Shown in pieces: positions 7,662-15,464 of a DNA stretch of 33,979 bases (positions are counted from its first letter, which is position 1; every line of letters begins with the position of its first letter). Origin of the DNA: Deltaproteobacteria bacterium (GTDB lineage: Bacteria; Desulfobacterota; DSM-4660; Desulfatiglandales; Desulfatiglandaceae); the NCBI GenBank assembly GCA_021737785.1, contig JAIPDI010000054.1, positions 1 through 33,979 of the forward strand. The letters run 5' to 3'. The notes under the pieces are model-generated. The model saw nothing but the letters and a program-made list of their open reading frames with translations. It was not told the DNA's origin and did no database searches. The translations under genes were made by a program, and so were the position numbers.

Positions 7662-8870
7662 ATGCATTTGTCCATAACCCAAATGACCGTAGCGGATGCC
7701 AACATAGAAATGGCCAAGAGCAAATTAAAAATTCTTTTGGTGGAAGATGATGAGGACGACTATGTTGTCATAAGAGAGCTCCTTTCCAGAGTCCTCACAA
7801 TGGATGTATCGCTGGTCTGGGTGACCAGATACCGGGAGGCCACAGCGGCACTGGAAGATGGCAGGCATGACCTCTGTCTGCTCGATTATCGGCTCGGGGC
7901 CCACGATGGACTGGAATTATTGAATGAGGCCCGGGAAAATGGTTGGAAGACTCCCGTCATCTTCTTGACCGGCCAGGGAGAATACGACGTCGATGTCAGG
8001 GCCATGAGGTTAGGGGCGTCGGATTATCTTGTCAAAGATCAGTTGACGACATCGCTCCTTGAACGTTCCCTTCGTTACGCCATGGAGAGAGAAACATCGC
8101 GGAAAGCACTGGAAGAGGCGTATGAGAGCCTTGAGGTGCGAGTGCGGGAGAAGACCGCTGATCTGGCCCTGGCCAACATGGAACTGCAGCGGGAATCGGA
8201 AAAGGTCAAGCTGTTTGCCTATTCAGTGTATCATGACCTTAAGAACCCTGTCATCGGCGTCTACGGGCTGGCAAAGCGCCTTGTGAAAAATTATGGAGAG
8301 ACCCTGGATGAAAAGGGACAGGCCTGCTGCAGTCATCTTATGCAGGCGGCCCAACAGATTGCGACCCTTTCAGAAATGATCATTATGTTTATCTCCTCCA
8401 AGGAGGCGCCGATGAACATCGAGGAACTGGACCTAAAAGCGGCGCTTCGGTGCATCAGGGAGGAGTTTTCGGAGCGGCTCCGGTTACGTCATATCAAATG
8501 GTCGGAACCCGAGGATCCCCCGGTTATTCGTGCAGATGAGGTGTCCGTGGGGAGGGTCTTTAGAAACCTGGTGGACAATGCCTTGAAATACGGGGGAAGC
8601 GAGCTCAAAGAGATCAGGGTCGGATTCAGGGAAACCGAACGCTTCCATATCCTATCGGTGAGCGATGACGGTATCGGCATCCGGACGGAGAATCCCGACA
8701 GGGTGTTCGGACCCTTCAGGAGGGTCGGGGTTCGGCGGAAGACCGAGGGCCTGGGCCTGGGGCTGGCAATTGTAAAAGAGATTGCAGACAGACATCGTGG
8801 AAAGGTCTGGATCGAACCGGGACCACTGGAGGGCGCCAGTATTTGCGTGTCCTTCTCAAAAGAAATTTAG
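7662..8870 (+). CDS. receiver-histidine kinase fusion protein
   Basis: This 402-residue cytoplasmic protein joins an N-terminal response-regulator receiver domain to a C-terminal histidine kinase. In the receiver (about residues 22-142) the acidic pair is E28/D29-D30, the phospho-acceptor is D75 in CLLDYRL, the conserved Thr is in FLTG and the Lys is K125 in YLVKD. A short coiled linker (about 145-182) leads to the dimerisation helix with the phosphorylatable H191 (VYHDLKNPV). The ATPase has N305 (NLVDNALKYGG), a G1 box SDDGIGI, VFGPFRR and a G2 box GLGLGLAIVKEI. There is no membrane segment. A GGAGAGGGGG ribosome binding site precedes ATG 7662. No cognate output gene is adjacent; it may receive phosphate from another kinase. 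Confidence 0.92.
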   Translation: MHLSITQMTVADANIEMAKSKLKILLVEDDEDDYVVIRELLSRVLTMDVSLVWVTRYREATAALEDGRHDLCLLDYRLGAHDGLELLNEARENGWKTPVIFLTGQGEYDVDVRAMRLGASDYLVKDQLTTSLLERSLRYAMERETSRKALEEAYESLEVRVREKTADLALANMELQRESEKVKLFAYSVYHDLKNPVIGVYGLAKRLVKNYGETLDEKGQACCSHLMQAAQQIATLSEMIIMFISSKEAPMNIEELDLKAALRCIREEFSERLRLRHIKWSEPEDPPVIRADEVSVGRVFRNLVDNALKYGGSELKEIRVGFRETERFHILSVSDDGIGIRTENPDRVFGPFRRVGVRRKTEGLGLGLAIVKEIADRHRGKVWIEPGPLEGASICVSFSKEI

Positions 8871-8967
8871 GGACATCGGGGGTTGTTTTGCGGAGATCCG
8901 TCCGCGCATCCGATGGAAAAAACACACCTTTCAAGAATCCTGAGGAAGACCACGATATCAGCACCCT

Positions 8968-9741
8968 CTAGGCAAGAGGATCCGGAAGGTGCCGGGCCCG
9001 CAGGCGCTGCATGCCCTGGATCCATCGCTCATAATCGTCGGCTTTGTGTCTGAGATAATCCTTTACCTGAGGATGGGGCAGGATCATGAATTGACCCCGG
9101 TCCAGGGCGACGATGAGGTCTTGGGCCACCTGCTCCGCCTCCAGCATGCCATCTAAGGCCGCAATCCCGCCCCCTTCCCGGGTCATGAGAGATCGAACCG
9201 CCATGGGACAGATGACCGATACCTGAATCCCCCGATCCCCGTAGTTGATGGCCAGATTCTCGGCCAGGCCCACCGCCGCATGTTTGGTCGCACTGTAGGG
9301 TGTCGAGTCGATCTGGTTGAGCAGGCCCGCTGCTGAGGCCGTTATGACAAATCCCCCCGACTTCCGCCGGAGCATTTCCGGGAGGACCGCCCGGGCCGCA
9401 TACACATGGGACATGACGTTGATCTCCCAGATGCGCTGCCAGTCGGCATTTGAGACCTCTATCAGCCCCATCCTGATGATGCCCGCATTGGAGCAATACA
9501 GGTCGACGAAACCGTACTCAGCTTCGGTCTGCCGAACCAGTTCCATAATGTCTTCCTCTTTGGCGACATCGCATTGCACGGCAAGACCGTTGATTTCTCC
9601 TGCCAGGGCCTGGGCCCCCTGCAGGTCGATATCAGCCACCACCACGGCCCGGGCACCCTCCCTGGAAAAGCGTCGGCACAGGGCCGCGCCGATGCCGTTG
9701 GAACCGCCTGTTACAATAATCACCTTGTCTTTGACCTGCAT
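8968..9741 (-). CDS. SDR family oxidoreductase
   Basis: This is a classical short-chain dehydrogenase/reductase of 257 residues. It has the cofactor motif T11-G-G-S-N-G-I-G18, the structural N85-A-G87, and the catalytic S136, Y149 and K153 (YSATK). An acidic residue at the end of strand 2 (VVVADIDL) suggests NAD(H) rather than NADP(H). GGAG lies 8 bases upstream of ATG 9741. It is third in the leftward order etfB-etfA-SDR, with 89 bases between it and etfA, so it probably acts in the same fatty or hydroxy acid pathway, for example oxidising a hydroxyacyl intermediate. The substrate cannot be read from sequence. Confidence 0.9.
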   Translation of the reverse strand: MQVKDKVIIVTGGSNGIGAALCRRFSREGARAVVVADIDLQGAQALAGEINGLAVQCDVAKEEDIMELVRQTEAEYGFVDLYCSNAGIIRMGLIEVSNADWQRIWEINVMSHVYAARAVLPEMLRRKSGGFVITASAAGLLNQIDSTPYSATKHAAVGLAENLAINYGDRGIQVSVICPMAVRSLMTREGGGIAALDGMLEAEQVAQDLIVALDRGQFMILPHPQVKDYLRHKADDYERWIQGMQRLRARHLPDPLA

Positions 9742-9830
9742 AAGATAGTCTCCACTTCTATGCCACTGAGGGCCATATCAAAAAATCCATGGTCGTGGCG
9801 TTGGTTTTTTGCTCTCCCCTCCTGGATGTC

Positions 9831-10862
9831 TCATTCTTCTCTTGGACTTCCCGGCACGCCGGATCGCGGGTCTTTGTTGTTGATTCGCCTGACGCAGGCA
9901 TCTTGGATCAGTGGAATGAACCGGGTGATGTCTTCCACGATACAGATGTCCGCCTCGTTGAATATGGGTGCATGGGGATCACTATTGATGGCAATAACAC
10001 ATCCGGCGCCCCGCATCCCCATCACATGCTGGGAGGCCCCGGAGATGCCGCAGGCGATGTACAGGGCCGGCGCCACAGTGGCCCCGCTGACCCCTACCTG
10101 GCGGCTGTAGCCCAGCCACCCGCGATCGCAGATGATGCGGGTGCCGGCCACGGCCGCCTTGGGCAGGCATCCGGCCAACCGGTGAGCCAGTTTGATGTTT
10201 TCCTGATTCCCGATGCCGCTGCCTACAGCCACAAGGATGGGTGCGGCCGTGATGTCGGAGACATCGGCCTTAGCGCGACTGGTTCCCAGATAGCGGGTTC
10301 TCTCGGACCTGCAGGTCGCGTTTTTTCGGATGACACATCCCGACGATGCTCCCGGCGCGGGCGTAAACTTGAAAACGCCCGGCTGAACCGAGATGATGGT
10401 GGTGGCCGTATTGGAAGCGAATAGGCCTTTGATCTTACCGCCGTATACATCTTTTTGAAAACAGATCCGTCCCTGAGACTCGGTGAGACCGTCCACGCCG
10501 CAAATGCAGCCGGCGCCGATGCGGGCGGCCACCGCCGGTGTCCATTCCCATCCCTGAGAGGTGTGGGCCGTGCACACAAAGACCGGTTTGGCGGCTGCTA
10601 TTTCTTCGGCCAGGACAGCGCCATAAGGCTCGCTGACATAGTGGGAAAGCCCGGGGCACTCGATTGCGGTCACCTGGACGCTCCCCTGATGCGCGACCTC
10701 CCGGGCCGCCGCGCCCACGTCTTGGCCCAGGATGCAGACACCGAGAGTGCCCGGCCGGAATGCTTGAAGCCTCCGGCCGAATGCAATTAAATCGTATGTT
10801 TCCGGGTGCACGCGACCGTCGGTACATATACCGATCACCATAATGTCTACGGATTCCGTCAT
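9831..10862 (-). CDS. etfA: electron transfer flavoprotein alpha subunit
   Basis: EtfA binds FAD and, with EtfB, carries electrons from acyl-CoA dehydrogenases to the membrane quinone pool or other acceptors. The 343-residue protein has the N-terminal Etf fold and a clear C-terminal FAD domain: GVSGATVAPALYIACGISGA, then QHVMGMRGAG, AINSDPHAPIFNEAD and IVEDI, which are the family's FAD contacts. There is no N-terminal ferredoxin domain, so it is not the fused long form. AGGA lies 9 bases upstream of ATG 10862. etfB lies upstream on the same strand with a 173-base gap that holds small hairpins (GAGGCT-GAA-AGCCTC at 10946-10960). The divergent acyl-CoA dehydrogenase at 12250 is the obvious electron donor. 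Confidence 0.95.
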   Translation of the reverse strand: MTESVDIMVIGICTDGRVHPETYDLIAFGRRLQAFRPGTLGVCILGQDVGAAAREVAHQGSVQVTAIECPGLSHYVSEPYGAVLAEEIAAAKPVFVCTAHTSQGWEWTPAVAARIGAGCICGVDGLTESQGRICFQKDVYGGKIKGLFASNTATTIISVQPGVFKFTPAPGASSGCVIRKNATCRSERTRYLGTSRAKADVSDITAAPILVAVGSGIGNQENIKLAHRLAGCLPKAAVAGTRIICDRGWLGYSRQVGVSGATVAPALYIACGISGASQHVMGMRGAGCVIAINSDPHAPIFNEADICIVEDITRFIPLIQDACVRRINNKDPRSGVPGSPREE

Positions 10863-11035
10863 GTGACTAAATCCTCATGAGCGAGGAATGCCCCCCCAGT
10901 GCATGAAAATGGTTCAGTGTGAGCGGCGTTCGCGCCGAGACGGTCGAGGCTGAAAGCCTCTTTGATAAAGAAAGGAGGACCTCCCCCTATTCATGTTTAT
11001 GGGTGTTCTTTCACAGCTCCGGTGAATTCTCATGA

Positions 11036-11812
11036 TTACAGAAAAGCCTTTTCCTCCAGAATCGCCGCCAGTCGCTCGGCCTTTTCCCGGGTCGAGCCCG
11101 TGAGCACCTGTGACGCACGCCTTTTCTCAGGCGCCACGAGGCCGAGACAGTCGATCGAGGCCCCCGCAGGTTCCAGTGCCTCGGTGGAAACGGTTTCCAG
11201 GCCCTGTCGATTGGCGCGTAAAAGTCTGGAAAGTGATGGATACCGGGGCCGGTTGATTCCAGGCTGGAGTGTCAGGAGGGCCGGCATCCGGATTTCCAGC
11301 ATCTCCCGAATGCCGCCTTCGATCTCTCTTTGTATAGACAGCATTGATGGGTCCGAGGCCGGTGTTATGGCAATCACCTGGGTTGCATAAGGGAGGTTCA
11401 ACCGAGCGGCCAGCATGGGGCCCACCTGCCCGTTCATGCCGTCCTCTGACATGCTGCCGCAGAGTATGAGCCGGTATTCTCTGGGTCGTGCACATTCGGC
11501 GATCCAGGAGGCAACGGCCGCAGGGCCCGGATCCGCGTCCGTGGGGGTCCGGAGATGAATGCCGGCGTCAGCCCCCATCCCGATGGGACGTTTGAGCACA
11601 TCGGCCGCCCGATCAGGACCCACCGTAATCACATCGATACGTCCCCGTGCCATCCTCTCCTTGATGCGCACCGCTTCTTCCACGGCGAATTCATCAAAGT
11701 AGTTCAGGCGGAACTCGCCGGAGATCTCCAGCGCCGGCATCCCGGAGGGATTGTTTCTGACCGAAATTCGTTCTATATCGGGAACCTGTTTGACGCAAAC
11801 GAGAATTTTCAT
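11036..11812 (-). CDS. etfB: electron transfer flavoprotein beta subunit
   Basis: EtfB forms the heterodimer with EtfA and normally binds AMP or, in bifurcating types, a second FAD. The protein starts MKILVCVKQVPDIERISV, the typical EtfB beginning, and contains NYFDEFAVEEAVRIKE, VITVGPDRAADVL, EDGMNGQVGPMLAARL and a C-terminal recognition loop region (IREMLEIRMPALLTL). ATG 11812 is preferred over the upstream in-frame ATG 11866 because homologues begin at MKI; this gives 258 residues, the usual size. GGAAGG lies about 12 bases upstream. A promoter and a TetR-type palindrome sit upstream. It is the first gene of the leftward etfB-etfA-SDR set. Confidence 0.95.
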   Translation of the reverse strand: MKILVCVKQVPDIERISVRNNPSGMPALEISGEFRLNYFDEFAVEEAVRIKERMARGRIDVITVGPDRAADVLKRPIGMGADAGIHLRTPTDADPGPAAVASWIAECARPREYRLILCGSMSEDGMNGQVGPMLAARLNLPYATQVIAITPASDPSMLSIQREIEGGIREMLEIRMPALLTLQPGINRPRYPSLSRLLRANRQGLETVSTEALEPAGASIDCLGLVAPEKRRASQVLTGSTREKAERLAAILEEKAFL

Positions 11813-11865
11813 AACCCATGTCGTCCTTCCGGAGTGCCCCCCAATACTACCCGCTATATTTGGCA

Positions 11866-11893
11866 TTTACACGGCTCCCATCGGAGCTGTCAA
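11866..11893 (-). promoter_or_regulatory. candidate etfB promoter
   Basis: On the minus strand a perfect TTGACA (11893-11888) is followed after 16 bases by TGTAAA (11871-11866), about 54 bases before the etfB start. The spacing and -35 fit a sigma-70 promoter. The -10 box is imperfect. Confidence 0.5.
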
Positions 11894-11898
11894 CAAAA

Positions 11899-11916
11899 AA
11901 CGAACGAATGTTCGTT
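11899..11916. promoter_or_regulatory. TetR-type operator palindrome
   Basis: AACGAAC-GAAT-GTTCGTT is an inverted repeat with perfect 7-base arms. It ends 5 bases upstream of the etfB -35 box and lies in the divergent region between etfB and the acyl-CoA dehydrogenase. Its size and symmetry match operators of TetR-family regulators, and a TetR gene is the second gene of the divergent set. I infer that this TetR binds here and controls one or both directions. Confidence 0.65.
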
Positions 11917-12138
11917 ATTTTTATTGACTCCGACAAACGATCTGAGTTAGGAATTGAAAAATTGAGCATGGTGCATTCTCTCTTAAATTCCAGGCATTTT
12001 GAACTTTGGAACATTATTGCCAGGTTTTCTGTCATGAAAAACAGGAAAATCCGGGTTCATCCGGTTTTTGCATACTTGTGGGTTCCAAAGGCTGGAAATG
12101 AGGGAAATGAATGATCCTTCAGCGTTTTCAGACCGATT

Positions 12139-12166
12139 CCGTCATTCCGGCATGCCGGAATGACGG
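12139..12166. repeat. 28-bp perfect palindrome (REP-like)
   Basis: A fully palindromic 28-base sequence centred on GGCATGCC (arms CCGTCATTCCGGCA and complement) lies in the 333-base leader between the operator and the acyl-CoA dehydrogenase. Palindromes built on GTCATTCCGGCATGCC are dispersed in multiple copies in various proteobacterial genomes, so this is probably a REP-like repeat, though a role in transcript folding is possible. Otherwise the stretch 11917-12249 shows only a weak plus-strand promoter candidate (TTGACT at 11924). Confidence 0.55.
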
Positions 12167-12249
12167 GACAGCACACAGGCGTTTTGGTTGCGGGCATCCG
12201 CGTTAGGCACTTCTCTTTGATAGCGGCGATGCCGCCATAGGAGCGAATT

Positions 12250-13455
12250 ATGGATTTTTCGATTTCAGAAAAGATGCAGGTTATTTTATCCATGATTGAT
12301 GAGTTCGTCATCAAGGAGTTGATCCCTCTTGAGAAGGATTATCTGGCGGGCAACATGGACGTCTTGATGCAAGCCCTGGAAGAAAAGCGGGGCATGGTCA
12401 GACAGATGGAACTCTGGGCCCCGCTCCATCCGGCCGAACTGGGGGGTATGGGGCTTCCCCTCACAGAAAGCGCCCTGGTATTTGAAGCCCTGGGCCGAAC
12501 CCCCTTGGGGCTGTATGCCTTCGGGTGTCAGGCCCCGGATGCCGGCAACATCGAAATCCTGCACAAATTCGGCACCCCGGAGCAGGTAAACGTGTTCCTG
12601 CGGCCCCTGGTGGCGGGCAAGATCCGCAGTTGCTTTTCAATGACCGAGGTGGACATGCCCGGTTCCAACCCGGTGATGATGGATACCACGGCGGTCAAGG
12701 ACGGAGAAGACTATGTCATCAATGGTCAAAAATGGTATACCTCGTCCGCGGATGGCGCCGGATTTGCCATTGTTATGGCGGTTACGGATCCGGAGGCCCC
12801 CCCCTATCTCCGGGCCAGTATGATCATTGTGCCCACCGACACCCCCGGCTTCAACCTGGTGCGCAACATACCGGTGATGGGCCACGCGGGCCAAGGGTAT
12901 TTCAGCCACGGCGAGATCCTCTATCAGAACTGCCGGGTGCCCCAAAAGAATCTCCTGGGCCAAGAAGGGCATGGATTTGTCATTGCCCAGGACCGGCTAG
13001 GCCCAGGCCGCATCCACCATTGCATGCGGTGGATCGGCATCTGCAACCGGGTGTTCGATCTCATGTGCACGCGGGCCCGGGACCGGGTCATTGCGCCCAA
13101 CCGGAAGCTGGCCGACAGGCAGCTCGTTCAGGCCATGATCGCCGATAGCGCGGCCGAGATCCAGGCCGCACGGCTGATGGTTCTCCATGCGGCCTGGAAA
13201 ATCGAACAGGTGGGGACCAAAGCGGCCCGCAAGGATATTTCCATGATCAAATTCGTGGTGGCCAATACCATGCAGCGTGTGGTGGATCGAGCCCTGCAGG
13301 TCCATGGTGGTCTTGGTATGACCGATGATACCATCATTGCCCACTTTTATGCCCATGAACGCGCCGCACGCATCTATGACGGGGTTGACGAGGTGCATAA
13401 GGTCTCGGTGGCCCGTCAGGTCATGAAGACCTACGAAAACAAGACAGTCAGATAG
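12250..13455 (+). CDS. acyl-CoA dehydrogenase, ACAD10/11-like
   Basis: This 401-residue flavoenzyme has the three-domain acyl-CoA dehydrogenase layout: an N-terminal helical domain, a middle beta domain (CFSMTEVDMPGSNP, then NGQKWYTSSADGA for FAD contacts) and a C-terminal helical domain (ALQVHGGLGMTDDT). At the catalytic base position it has Asp (D377 in IYDGVDEVHK) instead of the common Glu. This, with DEVH, is typical of the ACAD10/11 branch. Those enzymes act on 4-phosphorylated acyl-CoAs made from 4-hydroxyacyl-CoAs. AGGAGCG precedes ATG 12250. The kinase expected for such a pathway is two genes downstream, and EtfAB, the electron acceptor, is divergent. The exact substrate is inferred. 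Confidence 0.92.
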   Translation: MDFSISEKMQVILSMIDEFVIKELIPLEKDYLAGNMDVLMQALEEKRGMVRQMELWAPLHPAELGGMGLPLTESALVFEALGRTPLGLYAFGCQAPDAGNIEILHKFGTPEQVNVFLRPLVAGKIRSCFSMTEVDMPGSNPVMMDTTAVKDGEDYVINGQKWYTSSADGAGFAIVMAVTDPEAPPYLRASMIIVPTDTPGFNLVRNIPVMGHAGQGYFSHGEILYQNCRVPQKNLLGQEGHGFVIAQDRLGPGRIHHCMRWIGICNRVFDLMCTRARDRVIAPNRKLADRQLVQAMIADSAAEIQAARLMVLHAAWKIEQVGTKAARKDISMIKFVVANTMQRVVDRALQVHGGLGMTDDTIIAHFYAHERAARIYDGVDEVHKVSVARQVMKTYENKTVR

Positions 13456-13476
13456 CGGACCGTCTCCGCCTGCTCC

Positions 13477-14223
13477 TTGGATAACGCACATAATCCTGTG
13501 GAACCGATATCGATTGACGATTACCATTGCTTCAAGGCAAAGGTCGGCGCCTTTAAAGATGGCTGCTGTCTGGAGTTATTTGCCGAGCATCCCGATGTGT
13601 TCCAGATCAAGAAGGAGAGGACCATATCCAAAAATCTGGAGCGGATCTTTTCTGCGGCCCTGAAAATCAGCAATAAGAAGGGCTTCCATGCCATGAGCAT
13701 GCGCGATCTGAGCAGAGAAGCCCATTTGAGCATCGGGGCCTTGTACAACTATTTTTCCGGCAAGGAAGAATTGCTGGAGATGATGCAGCGCCATCGCCGC
13801 ACCATTACCGCACGTATCCTGGCCTCCAATATTGGGGCAGAAAAGGAGCCCCTGGCAAAGCTGCGTACCGCCATCCGGACCCACCTCTATCTGAGCGAGG
13901 CCATGCAGCCCTGGTTCTATTTTTCCTATATGGAGGCCAAGAACATCGGCCTGAAGGAACGTCGCGCTGCGGTCCAGGGTGAACTGAACACAGAGCAGAT
14001 GTTTACCGACATCATTGTTATGGGCCGTGACCAGGGCGTCTTTGTCACGGACAATTGTCAATTGACGGCCAGTCTGATCAAGGCTATGGTTCAGGACTGG
14101 TACCTGAAGCGTGCCAAGTATGCCCGGCGCCAGGTGGAGGTGGAGGCATATGCCCGCTTTCTGATCGCCTTTATAGAGAACAGTCTGGTCAACAGAGACC
14201 CCGCAACCCAGGATAAGAGGTGA
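13477..14223 (+). CDS. TetR family regulator with N-terminal extension
   Basis: The DNA-binding domain is a standard TetR helix-turn-helix at about residues 51-100: NLERIFSAALKISNKKGF, MSMRDLSREAHLSIGALYNYF, then SGKEELLEMM. The rest is helical and should bind a ligand, probably an acyl-CoA. The protein is 248 residues because about 45 residues precede the domain, including LELFAEHPDVFQIKKER, which I recall as conserved in related regulators of this lineage, so the extension is probably real. No ATG exists in this part; TTG 13477 or GTG 13498 must be the start, and neither has a good ribosome binding site. It sits 21 bases after the dehydrogenase and 7 before the kinase. The palindrome at 11899 is its likely operator. 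Confidence 0.88.
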   Translation: MDNAHNPVEPISIDDYHCFKAKVGAFKDGCCLELFAEHPDVFQIKKERTISKNLERIFSAALKISNKKGFHAMSMRDLSREAHLSIGALYNYFSGKEELLEMMQRHRRTITARILASNIGAEKEPLAKLRTAIRTHLYLSEAMQPWFYFSYMEAKNIGLKERRAAVQGELNTEQMFTDIIVMGRDQGVFVTDNCQLTASLIKAMVQDWYLKRAKYARRQVEVEAYARFLIAFIENSLVNRDPATQDKR

Positions 14224-14230
14224 AGTGCTC

Positions 14231-15298
14231 ATGGATCTTATCGATCATCCCACAGATGTCCGCAAGGGCGAGGATCTCAGCCCGGACAGGATTGAAGCAT
14301 ATCTGAAGGAGGTCATGCCGGACCTCAAGGGCCCGGTGGAGGTGCGACAGTATCCCAGCGGGGCCTCCAATCTAACCTACCTCCTTTCTTTTGACAATCG
14401 TCGGCTGGTCCTGCGCCGTCCCCCCTTCGGCACCAAGGCCGCCACGGCACACGATATGGGGCGTGAGCACAAGGTCCTTGCGGCTCTCAGCCGGCATTGG
14501 GATTATGCCCCCCGCCCCCTGATTTATTGCGAGGACGATGCCGTCATCGGCTCTCCTTTTTATATCATGGATCACCTGCGGGGCATCATTCTGCGCAAAG
14601 AGATCCCCGATGGTCTTTTCACGTCTGCGGCCCAGGTACGCCGTTTGTTCGAAAAATTTCTCAATATCCTGCACGAACTCCATTCTCTGGATTATGCGGC
14701 CATCGGTCTGCAGGATCTGGGCAGACCGGACGGATATGTGCGGCGGCAGGTGCTGGGATGGAATAAGCGCTATCGGGCGGCCCGCACCCCGGATGTGCCG
14801 GACTGTGAGTCCGTTATGGCCTGGCTGGAGGAAAAGATCCCACCTGAAACAGATCGACCGGGGATCATTCACAACGATTACAGGCTTGACAACATTGTCC
14901 TTGACCCGGCCGATCCCTTCAGGATCATCGGGGTCCTCGACTGGGAGATGTGCACCATCGGCGATCCCCTCATGGACCTGGGATGCACCCTCGGTTACTG
15001 GGTCCAGAAGGACGATCCCGAGGAGCGCCATCTGATTCGCACCATGCCCACCCACATGGACGGGGCCATGACCCGCAGGGAATTCGTGGACCTTTACGGC
15101 CGGATTTCCGGCATTCTTATGGACCGGTTTGACTTCTACTACTGCTTCGGCCTGTTTCGGCTGGCCGTGATCATTCAGCAGATCTACTACCGGTTTTATC
15201 ATGGCCAGACCCAGGACCAGCGGGCCAAGGGCTACGCCAGGGGCGTTCCTGTGCTGGAACGGGCGGCCAAAGCGGTGATCGCCCGGTCGGACCTCTAG
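14231..15298 (+). CDS. APH-type phosphotransferase, ACAD10/11 kinase-like
   Basis: This 355-residue protein belongs to the aminoglycoside phosphotransferase-like kinase family, in the branch fused to the acyl-CoA dehydrogenase domain in ACAD10 and ACAD11. Kinase features are the N-lobe SGASNLTYLLSFDNRRLVLR, the catalytic loop HNDYRLDN (H214, D216, N221) and the metal-binding LDWEMCTIGDP (D237). In mammals and in the Pseudomonas levulinate pathway (LvaA), such kinases phosphorylate the 4-hydroxyl of 4-hydroxyacyl-CoA. Separate but adjacent genes here suggest the same two-step chemistry. ATG 14231 is preferred over GTG 14225 because GAGGTGA is well spaced upstream. It is third in the set with the dehydrogenase and TetR. 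It is not expected to be an antibiotic resistance enzyme. Confidence 0.88.
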   Translation: MDLIDHPTDVRKGEDLSPDRIEAYLKEVMPDLKGPVEVRQYPSGASNLTYLLSFDNRRLVLRRPPFGTKAATAHDMGREHKVLAALSRHWDYAPRPLIYCEDDAVIGSPFYIMDHLRGIILRKEIPDGLFTSAAQVRRLFEKFLNILHELHSLDYAAIGLQDLGRPDGYVRRQVLGWNKRYRAARTPDVPDCESVMAWLEEKIPPETDRPGIIHNDYRLDNIVLDPADPFRIIGVLDWEMCTIGDPLMDLGCTLGYWVQKDDPEERHLIRTMPTHMDGAMTRREFVDLYGRISGILMDRFDFYYCFGLFRLAVIIQQIYYRFYHGQTQDQRAKGYARGVPVLERAAKAVIARSDL

Positions 15299-15464
15299 GT
15301 CTATTTCTGGAGGTCCTTATCTTACAGAAGATATCCAAAAATGTTTCTTACAGAAGAGAACAAAGGGAACGAAGAAGGGGTTGGTGAACGGCTTTTATGG
15401 TTGCAGTTCCTTTATTCCAACAGTGAGTAAAACGGATTATGTTCAGAGATTGAAGGGAAATGAA

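Noticed and set aside
14231-15298. Aminoglycoside resistance phosphotransferase
   Set aside because: The kinase fold is shared, but sequence blocks and the adjacent acyl-CoA dehydrogenase point to the ACAD10/11-type kinase branch.
15299-15464. TPP riboswitch upstream of the thiamine gene
   Set aside because: The conserved CUGAGA and ACCUGAUCUGG-type elements are absent from the leader.
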